Positions 1-4,138 of a stretch of DNA of 5,137 nt are shown here, one piece after another. How positions within the stretch are numbered: position 1 is the first letter of the stretch; each line of letters opens with the position of its first letter. A program made the translations under genes and the position numbers. The notes beneath the pieces were generated by a model that worked only from the letters and a program-made list of their open reading frames with translations, searched no databases and was not told where the DNA came from. The stretch comes from Rhizobiaceae bacterium (lineage in GTDB: Bacteria; Pseudomonadota; Alphaproteobacteria; Rhizobiales; Rhizobiaceae): the NCBI GenBank assembly GCA_028865845.1, contig JAGWJK010000409.1:1-5137 (forward strand). The letters run 5' to 3'.

Positions 1-103
1 TCATAGAGGCGCTGTTGACGGCCTCGGGCCGAAGCTCCTGGGCACCGGCAACGCCAAAGGAGAGAAAGACAGCGAATATCGTGGTCGAAAGGACTGACTT
101 CAT
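1..103 (-). CDS. N-terminal fragment of a secreted protein (signal peptide, continues past left edge)
   Basis: Only the first 34 codons are inside the window; the rest lies beyond base 1. The fragment begins MKSVLSTTIFAVFLSFG and has a typical Sec signal peptide: a lysine at position 2, a hydrophobic core over residues 5-18 and a probable signal peptidase I site after the A-G-A at residues 19-21, leaving a mature N-terminus of QELRPEAVN. The start at base 103 is nearly forced: an in-frame TGA lies two codons upstream (109-107) and the next Met is residue 33. No Shine-Dalgarno sequence is visible in the 10 bases before the ATG, and a strong hairpin ends there. The product is therefore exported to the periplasm or beyond. 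The function cannot be read from this fragment. The mature start faintly recalls rhizobial L,D-transpeptidase-like secreted proteins, but that is a guess from a dozen residues. Confidence 0.7.
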   Translation of the reverse strand, partial: MKSVLSTTIFAVFLSFGVAGAQELRPEAVNSASM

Positions 104-113
104 CGATCAATAA

Positions 114-141
114 TGGCCGGAACAGCAACTTGTTCCGGCCA
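114..141 (-). terminator. 11-bp perfect hairpin after the reductase gene, possible weak terminator
   Basis: TGGCCGGAACA (114-124) and TGTTCCGGCCA (131-141) are exact reverse complements around a 6-base loop. On the minus strand the hairpin starts 18 bases after the stop codon of the reductase gene and is followed by ATTATTGATCG, a poor U-tract. It therefore looks like a weak intrinsic terminator or a 3'-end stabilising stem for the reductase mRNA. It also ends only 10 bases before the start codon of the next minus-strand gene, so it would lie in that gene's leader if the two are co-transcribed. The pairing is certain; the termination role is inferred. Confidence 0.55.
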
Positions 142-158
142 AGGACGTCTGTGCCCGA

Positions 159-860
159 TCAGCTCGACCTTTGAACCGCGTAGCGAAGATGCAGTGCGCC
201 ATGGCTTAACGGCTCGCACGAAATCAGCGAAAGTTCGACCTTGCCCGCCAGACCTTCCTCACCGAATTCGACGATCCTGTCGCTGCCTTTTCTTGCCTCA
301 AGCGCGGGCGCGACGATCAGGCTGAGCTCGTCGACGAGACCAGCGGCCATCATCGAGCCATTCACATTGGCTCCGCCTTCAAGAAGTATCCGCCGGATAC
401 CCAGCTCCTTCCCGAGCAATTCGAGCATGGCGCCGACATCCATGTCTTTCTGTCCGGATACGACGTAGGAAACACCGTCCGCGGCCAGCTCCGCCAGATG
501 ACTGTCCGGCACGTCCGATCCGAGCAGCACGACGACATGGTCGCCATAAAGCTCGGGTCCGGCGAAATGCAGCTTGCCGGAGGGATCCAGCGCGATCGCG
601 TAGCTCGTCGCGTCGGGTTTGGCGAAATGGTGCGGCCGCACGACGCCGTGCGGTCCGGCAGGCTCATGAGGCCCCGCCTTCGAGATTTCGGCCATGGTGA
701 CGCGGCCGACCATCCACGCATTTGCATCGTGGTCCTTATGGACCTTCTCGTAGAGCGCCGACCAGTCGGATCGCGTGCCGTTCGGGCTTCTGGTCCAGCG
801 GCTGGGATGCAGGCTTCCATCCGGCGAGGTTATCATCAGGCAAATGACTTCGGGTCTCAT
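159..860 (-). CDS. RibD C-terminal / dihydrofolate-reductase-like family reductase
   Basis: A 233-residue protein that matches the RibD C-terminal fold (pyrimidine reductase, related to dihydrofolate reductase), the length of a stand-alone reductase domain. Visible landmarks are the N-terminal strand and S-P-D-G turn at residues 12-15 (the S-x-D-G element of the family), M-V-G-R-V-T at 50-55, and the C-terminal signature L-L-E-G-G-A-N at 159-165 followed by a helix and V-D-E-L at 177-180, which form the NAD(P)H-binding part in relatives. In riboflavin synthesis such enzymes reduce 5-amino-6-ribosylaminouracil phosphate with NADPH. This protein lacks the N-terminal deaminase domain of true RibD and has no riboflavin genes beside it, so it is better called a RibD/DHFR-family oxidoreductase of unknown substrate. 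It is presumably cytoplasmic, as no signal peptide is seen. An AGGAA ribosome-binding site at 874-870 lies 9 bases before the ATG. The gene follows the TPR/ATP-grasp gene by 88 bp on the same strand. Confidence 0.88.
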   Translation of the reverse strand: MRPEVICLMITSPDGSLHPSRWTRSPNGTRSDWSALYEKVHKDHDANAWMVGRVTMAEISKAGPHEPAGPHGVVRPHHFAKPDATSYAIALDPSGKLHFAGPELYGDHVVVLLGSDVPDSHLAELAADGVSYVVSGQKDMDVGAMLELLGKELGIRRILLEGGANVNGSMMAAGLVDELSLIVAPALEARKGSDRIVEFGEEGLAGKVELSLISCEPLSHGALHLRYAVQRSS

Positions 861-869
861 ATCCGCTTA

Positions 870-874
870 TTCCT
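870..874 (-). promoter_or_regulatory. Ribosome-binding site of the reductase gene
   Basis: AGGAA on the minus strand, 9 bases ahead of the ATG at 860. It supports that start over the internal Met at residue 9. Confidence 0.6.
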
Positions 875-948
875 GTTTCCGACATGTTGGTTCTGCCGCT
901 ATGAGGCGCCAGCATCGGCCGTGTCCGTCGACGGAGGACAGGCTTCGA

Positions 949-2763
949 TTAACCCGCATCCTTCGACCGGCGCTCCAGCAGGCGCTCAAAAGCGCTCTTG
1001 ATTCTCATGACATGCGGCGTCTTGTATTCAAACCCTTCATTGTGAAGATGGATGAGCATCGAAGCGTTGACTTCGAATACCACGACCCTGCCCTGTGAAT
1101 CGACGGCGCAGTCTATGCCGAAATAATCGAGGCCGATCTCACGCCGGATGGCGTCCAAAGCCACCATCGCGGGTGCTCCGAAAACGCGGTGCGGCTCGTT
1201 CAGGAAGGCGCGCTCCTCGTTGCGCATCCATTCGACTTCCGCCATCCGCGTCGACGCGTGATGGACCTTCCAGCCATCGCCGATCGCGAGATGATACGGA
1301 AGAATCTCGTCGCCGACGAAGACGAAGCGGTATTTGCGGAAAAGCCCGTCCGGAGAGCTGTAATCGACGAAATCGGTGAGATAGAGTGCCTGGTCTCCAG
1401 CCTCATCGGCAAACTGGAGCAGGCTTTCCATCGATGACACCAGTTCCATCATCTCTCCGCCATGCGTGCCCGCGTGACGAACGATCAGCGGAAAGGGAAC
1501 GGTCTCGCCGGCGCGCAGTCGCTTCAGCAGTTCGGTCGCCTCGATCCGGATGGTTATCGGCATCACGGCGCCAGAAATGCCGGCAAGACGACGCGCGACG
1601 GTTTCGCGATCCGTCTCGAGGATCAGCCGCGGATGATTGATGACCGGCTTGCGAAGCGCGTCGACAAGATCGACGACAGAGGAAATCACGTCGAGCCCGA
1701 GATCGGCCTCCGAAACCAGATTGACGACGACATCGGCACCGGCACGCAACGGCTCGGGGTCATAACGATGCTCCGGCAGGACAATCAGCATATCGGCATC
1801 GAAACGGCTGTCCTTGATCAGGTCTTCGTAAGGCGTGTTGCCGGCGGCCGGCGAGAACAGCATCAGCGCGCGGAATTTCGCCGGTTGAACCGCCGAAGGA
1901 TGGGTGCGGGCAATGCCCATGCGGGCAAGCGCCAGAAAGTAGAGGCGGGCCGCGTCGAGATTACCGAGCTCAAGTTCGAGATTGCCGCAGAGCAGCAGCG
2001 CTTCGCGATTGGTCGGCTCGGCCTGCGATGCCTGGCGTGCACAGATCATTGCCTCCTGCGGGCGCTTTGCCAGCTTCAACGCCTGCGCCTTGTTGCAAAG
2101 ACAATAGAAGTCGTTTGGAGAGAGCGCCAATCCCTTGTCGTAGGCCGCAATGGCCTGCTCGACGTTACCGTATTTCTGTAAGAGATCGCCGAGCAGCAGC
2201 CATGAGGAGACCTCGCCGGGCGAGAGCTGGCAGCCACGTGCTGCGGACACCGTTGCGCCCTGGAAATCGCCGAGCAATTCCAGCACCTGGCCGCGCTTTG
2301 CAAAAGCGAGACCATAGTCGGCCTTGAGCGCGATTGCCCGGTCGAGACTGAGCAGCGCTTCGCCCGACCGCCCCAACTTCGCGAGCGCCACTCCCTGATG
2401 ATACCAGGATTTTGCATCATCCGGCTGCCGGGCAAGCACCTTGGCATAGCATTGCAATGCCCGCACGAAATCCCCGGCAGCCTGACATGCCATGCCGAGA
2501 CCGCCGATCGCGTGGGCGTAATCAGGCTTGAGCGCGAGCGCTGCATCGAACCACGGGATGGCGTCCTGCGGCCTTCCGACCTGGAGAAGGAGAAATGCCA
2601 GCGTGTTGCACGCGACGGGCTCTGAGCTGACAAGCTGCCGCGCCGACAAAAGTACCGCAATGGCGCCGTTTGAATTGCCTGCGCCGATCAGGTCAGCAGC
2701 TTCGCTGAGGATCGAAGGAAGCGCTGTCGCGTCGTGCGAAGGGTAGGCTGACCACTGATTCAT
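949..2763 (-). CDS. TPR-repeat protein with C-terminal ATP-grasp-like domain
   Basis: A 604-residue two-part protein. Residues about 47-284 form a run of TPR units in exact 34-residue register: the turn prolines fall at 80, 114, 182, 216 and 250 (148 is Ala), with the usual small residues in between (for example G-R-P-Q-D-A-I near 63-69). TPRs are protein-binding scaffolds. Residues about 297-600 resemble an ATP-grasp ligase: an N-terminal alpha/beta part with V-I-N-H-P at 374-378; P-L-I-V-R-H at 425-430 with a nucleotide-contacting basic residue and the glycine loop G-T-H-G-G at 432-436; T-D-F-V at 463-466; R-K-Y-R at 476-479; and D-Y-F-G-I-D at 546-551 followed by F-E-V-N at 563-566, giving the acidic D551/E564 and N566 Mg-ATP triad. 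ATP-grasp enzymes join a carboxylate to an amine or thiol through an acyl phosphate. The substrate is unknown. No signal peptide or membrane segment is seen, so it is presumably cytoplasmic. The start has only a weak GAAAG-type ribosome site. TPRs are clear; the ATP-grasp call rests on motifs. Confidence 0.88.
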   Translation of the reverse strand: MNQWSAYPSHDATALPSILSEAADLIGAGNSNGAIAVLLSARQLVSSEPVACNTLAFLLLQVGRPQDAIPWFDAALALKPDYAHAIGGLGMACQAAGDFVRALQCYAKVLARQPDDAKSWYHQGVALAKLGRSGEALLSLDRAIALKADYGLAFAKRGQVLELLGDFQGATVSAARGCQLSPGEVSSWLLLGDLLQKYGNVEQAIAAYDKGLALSPNDFYCLCNKAQALKLAKRPQEAMICARQASQAEPTNREALLLCGNLELELGNLDAARLYFLALARMGIARTHPSAVQPAKFRALMLFSPAAGNTPYEDLIKDSRFDADMLIVLPEHRYDPEPLRAGADVVVNLVSEADLGLDVISSVVDLVDALRKPVINHPRLILETDRETVARRLAGISGAVMPITIRIEATELLKRLRAGETVPFPLIVRHAGTHGGEMMELVSSMESLLQFADEAGDQALYLTDFVDYSSPDGLFRKYRFVFVGDEILPYHLAIGDGWKVHHASTRMAEVEWMRNEERAFLNEPHRVFGAPAMVALDAIRREIGLDYFGIDCAVDSQGRVVVFEVNASMLIHLHNEGFEYKTPHVMRIKSAFERLLERRSKDAG

Positions 2764-2783
2764 GCAAATCGGCTTTCAAACAT
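2760..2783 (-). other. Possible 7-codon upstream mini-ORF overlapping the TPR/ATP-grasp start
   Basis: An ATG at 2783 opens a seven-codon frame (MFESRFA) whose TGA overlaps the ATG of the 604-residue gene as ATGA. Such overlaps allow translational coupling. The mini-ORF has no clear ribosome-binding site of its own, so it may be chance; the overlap itself is directly visible. Confidence 0.2.
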
Positions 2784-2969
2784 GGACAATGCAAACGAGT
2801 TTCGGAAACCGTCTGAATAGAGCAAACGGGCCTTACTCTGGGCTGACCAGCAGGTGCCAACGCGTCGGTGCAGAAATTCGAGCGGCGTCAAAAGGTAGAA
2901 TGAAAGCATCAGGCCACTCGTCGGGATATCCTCCGCGCGTACTTCGCCTCAGTCGGCAACTGCGACGCC

Positions 2970-3269
2970 TCAGCGGTTGCTTCCTCCTGTGAAACGGTGG
3001 CAGACCTTGACCGAGCAACTGCCGTCGCGGGTTGGCACCGAGGTTTGTACCGTTTCGCTGAACCCGCCGCACTGCGAGGCGTCCCGCACATAGCGATCGT
3101 AGAGCGTTGTCCCGCCTCCCCGCGACGGATAGCGCAACACCACCGCTCCCTCCTGCGCAACGTGGGCCTGCACCGCAGCGCAGCTCATGCCTGCCGTATC
3201 GTAGCGTGATATCGCCAGGGCATCCGAAGCAGGTATGGCAAGAACCGCAATCAATAGAAATCGCTTCAT
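2970..3269 (-). CDS. Small secreted four-cysteine protein, conserved-hypothetical type
   Basis: A 99-residue protein with a clear Sec signal peptide: M-K-R, a hydrophobic stretch at residues 4-13 and an A-L-A cleavage site at 17-19, leaving a mature protein of about 80 residues that starts I-S-R-Y-D-T. The mature part has exactly four cysteines (30, 67, 85, 90), enough for two disulfides, which suits the periplasm or cell surface. The Y-D-T...M-S-C-A-A-V-Q and L-Y-D-R-Y-V-R-D stretches look like a family of small exported hypothetical proteins that I associate with Rhizobiales; I know of no assigned function. The start is well supported: AGAGG at 3282-3278 lies 8 bases before the ATG. The next minus-strand gene starts 206 bp downstream, and no convincing terminator is seen between them. 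A longer overlapping frame here (to 3393) lacks family-like sequence and is not the gene. Confidence 0.82.
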   Translation of the reverse strand: MKRFLLIAVLAIPASDALAISRYDTAGMSCAAVQAHVAQEGAVVLRYPSRGGGTTLYDRYVRDASQCGGFSETVQTSVPTRDGSCSVKVCHRFTGGSNR

Positions 3270-3277
3270 TGTCGGAA

Positions 3278-3282
3278 CCTCT
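3278..3282 (-). promoter_or_regulatory. Ribosome-binding site of the small secreted protein
   Basis: AGAGG on the minus strand with 8-base spacing to the ATG at 3269. It fixes the start of the 99-residue frame and argues against the longer overlapping frame. Confidence 0.65.
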
Positions 3283-3326
3283 GTCTGGCTGCCTCGTTGC
3301 AGCGGAAAGTGATAAGAACCTGATTA

Positions 3327-3355
3327 AACATATGATGCCTTTGTCCGGCGTCCAG
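3327..3355 (-). promoter_or_regulatory. Candidate sigma-70-type promoter for the small secreted protein
   Basis: On the minus strand CTGGAC (3355-3350) is followed after exactly 17 bases by TATGTT (3332-3327). This is close to the rhizobial housekeeping pattern CTTGAC-N17-CTATAT. Transcription would start near 3320, giving a leader of about 50 bases before the ATG at 3269. It is a by-eye match only. Confidence 0.35.
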
Positions 3356-3379
3356 CCGGCAGATAGAGCCGAGATGCCG

Positions 3380-3393
3380 ATGATCCCGATCAT
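3380..3393. repeat. Short inverted repeat in the divergent intergenic region
   Basis: ATGATC (3380-3385) and GATCAT (3388-3393) are perfect reverse complements separated by CC. The element lies between the divergent secreted-protein and DUF982-type genes, upstream of the candidate promoter at 3327-3355. It could be an operator half-site pair or chance. Confidence 0.25.
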
Positions 3394-3548
3394 GACCTCA
3401 TATTGGCGTTGAAATACAGGAGTGGAACTGAACGTCTGCGCCTGTGTCTGGAAGTGGGTTTCACCCCGATACGACGCCCGACTGTAGACTAGACGGCCTC
3501 GTTGCTGTAGTTTTGGGTATAGTGTTTGATCGTATCCAAGTATTCCTG

Positions 3549-3830
3549 ATGGATAATTTAGGAATGTACGATAGAAATTGGGACGAACCTGTCAGCGCTG
3601 ATCTTCCTGATATTGGGCGGGTTGTTATTTCCAACACGCGACAGGCCGCGGATTGCCTGATGGAACATTGGCCACGCGACCATGGCAGCGCCTTCGATGA
3701 GGCCTTGCGCATCTTCCTGGAAGTTTACGAAGGCCGCGAGACGCCGGAAGCTGCGCGCAAGGCATTCATGCGAGCCGCGCAGGTGGCGGCGGTGCAGCTT
3801 ACTCCGGCAGACCCGCGCGACAGCGATTGA
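3549..3830 (+). CDS. DUF982-type small protein
   Basis: With this start the product is 93 residues, matching the usual 80-100 of DUF982 proteins, a family of unknown function common and often multicopy in Rhizobiales. The family pattern is visible from the W-D-E-P-V near the N-terminus, through V-V-I-S-N-T-R-Q-A-A-D-C-L-M-E-H-W-P (a helix ending in the conserved W-P), to E-G-R-E-T-P-E-A-A-R-K-A-F and the C-terminal A-A-Q-V-A-A. It has no signal peptide or membrane segment. The start is uncertain. The frame is open back to a GTG at 3444, but the 35 residues this adds look non-coding, are encoded by AT-rich DNA and precede the family domain. ATG 3549 has no good ribosome site; ATG 3564 has a GGA 10 bases upstream and would give 88 residues. 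The gene is transcribed away from the secreted-protein gene. Confidence 0.8.
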   Translation: MDNLGMYDRNWDEPVSADLPDIGRVVISNTRQAADCLMEHWPRDHGSAFDEALRIFLEVYEGRETPEAARKAFMRAAQVAAVQLTPADPRDSD

Positions 3831-3841
3831 GAGGAATCTGT

Positions 3842-3866
3842 AGCCTATCGGGATCGCCTGCAGGCT
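3842..3866 (+). terminator. Weak hairpin after the DUF982-type gene
   Basis: AGCCT (3842-3846) can pair with AGGCT (3862-3866), which is followed by TTAAAT. GCCTGCAGGC at 3857-3866 is also a perfect 10-bp palindrome. The long loop and short stem make this at best a weak terminator; a much better one lies at 3968-3995. Confidence 0.2.
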
Positions 3867-3879
3867 TTAAATACGCTTC

Positions 3880-3899
3880 ATTTACCGTAACGTACTTTC
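3880..3899 (+). promoter_or_regulatory. Copy 1 of a repeated 20-bp motif, probable regulator binding site
   Basis: ATTTACCGTAACGTACTTTC matches the copy at 4062-4081 at 18 of 20 positions. It contains the small palindrome GTA-ACG-TAC. A possible -35 (CTTTCA, 3895-3900) overlaps its right end and is followed after 17 bases by CTACTC (3918-3923), the same geometry as at copy 2. Both copies lie in non-coding DNA in the same orientation. The identity of the binding protein is unknown. Confidence 0.5.
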
Positions 3900-3920
3900 A
3901 TATTCGCTGATAAACCCCTA

Positions 3921-3995
3921 CTCTGGGATGGCACTGTCCATTCCCCTGAAAGGAATGCTCCTGACTTCGACCCGCTCCGGCGGGTCGCTTTGTTT
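3921..3995 (+). ncRNA. Candidate small RNA ending in an intrinsic terminator
   Basis: This non-coding segment has the layout of a short bacterial regulatory RNA. GGGATGG (3925-3931) can pair with CCATTCC (3938-3944), with one G-U pair and a 6-base loop. Alternatively ATTCC (3940-3944) can pair with GGAAT (3952-3956). The two stems share bases, so only one can form. They are followed by a strong terminator at 3968-3995. Motif copy 1 and a weak promoter-like pair lie just upstream. The 5' end is not determined: the -10 at 3918-3923 would start transcription near 3930 and cut the first stem, whereas GATAAA (3909-3914) would start near 3921. It could instead be the 3' untranslated region of the DUF982-type gene. 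I do not recognise it as a named sRNA family. Confidence 0.35.
3968..3995 (+). terminator. Strong intrinsic terminator
   Basis: CGACCCGC (3968-3975) and GCGGGTCG (3980-3987) form a perfect 8-bp GC-rich stem around the loop TCCG, followed directly by CTTTGTTT. This is the standard form of a Rho-independent terminator on the plus strand. It ends either the DUF982-type transcript, whose stop codon is 138 bases upstream, or a separate small RNA. Confidence 0.75.
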
Positions 3996-4046
3996 GCATG
4001 CCTGGAGGCGACGCGCCGCTCTGGCAGACGACGGCGGCGGCACTGT

Positions 4047-4087
4047 GTAAACGCGATACCGATTTACCGTTACGTACTTGCGTTTAC
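4047..4087. repeat. 8-bp inverted repeat framing motif copy 2
   Basis: GTAAACGC (4047-4054) and GCGTTTAC (4080-4087) are perfect reverse complements 25 bases apart. The 20-bp motif lies mostly between them and the right arm overlaps the predicted -35 of the hydrolase promoter. No equivalent pair surrounds copy 1, so this arrangement is specific to the hydrolase gene. It could be a second operator pair or a looping site. Confidence 0.4.
4062..4081 (+). promoter_or_regulatory. Copy 2 of the repeated 20-bp motif, upstream of the lipoprotein hydrolase
   Basis: ATTTACCGTTACGTACTTGC differs from copy 1 at only two positions and contains the palindrome TACGTA (4071-4076). It ends inside the candidate -35 hexamer (4077-4082), so a protein bound here would be expected to affect entry of RNA polymerase. 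Nothing in the sequence shows whether that would be repression or activation. Confidence 0.5.
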
Positions 4088-4104
4088 CCGCGCCTTGCCT
4101 AAGG
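4077..4104 (+). promoter_or_regulatory. Candidate promoter of the lipoprotein hydrolase gene
   Basis: CTTGCG (4077-4082) and CTAAGG (4099-4104) are 16 bases apart, resembling the rhizobial housekeeping pattern CTTGAC-N17-CTATAT. Transcription would start near 4111, about 28 bases before the ATG. The predicted start lies in the 12-bp palindrome GGTGGCGCCACC (4103-4114). It is a by-eye match only. Confidence 0.4.
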
Positions 4105-4126
4105 TGGCGCCACCGACGAAAGCGAC

Positions 4127-4132
4127 AAGGGA
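4127..4132 (+). promoter_or_regulatory. Ribosome-binding site choosing between two in-frame ATGs
   Basis: AAGGGA lies 6 bases before the ATG at 4139 but directly against the in-frame ATG at 4133. The spacing favours 4139 as the true start of the lipoprotein hydrolase. Confidence 0.65.
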
Positions 4133-4138
4133 ATGCCC

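Noticed and set aside
362..820. Minus-strand open frame of 152 codons
   Set aside because: A shifted-frame shadow of the reductase gene, Arg/Ser/Pro-rich.
498..1001. Plus-strand open frame of 167 codons
   Set aside because: It is antisense to the reductase gene and runs into the end of the TPR/ATP-grasp gene; no coherent protein features.
1462..2181. Plus-strand open frame of 239 codons
   Set aside because: It lies antisense inside the TPR/ATP-grasp gene, is rich in Arg/Gln with no family-like pattern, and is an expected by-product of high-GC codon bias.
2076..2660. Minus-strand open frame of 194 codons
   Set aside because: It is in a shifted frame inside the TPR region and has Ser/Arg-rich shadow composition.
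2799..2810. Short palindrome GTTTC-G-GAAAC upstream of the TPR/ATP-grasp gene
   Set aside because: Five-base arms alone are expected by chance, and no convincing promoter elements lie beside it.
2945..2973. Direct repeat CGCCTCAG twice, 21 bases apart
   Set aside because: Only 8 bases long, overlapping the stop of the secreted-protein gene, with no further copies; likely chance.
2833..3393. Minus-strand open frame of 186 codons
   Set aside because: It overlaps the 99-residue secreted-protein gene in another frame, is Arg-rich and low in recognisable motifs. The 99-residue frame has a signal peptide and a well-spaced ribosome site.
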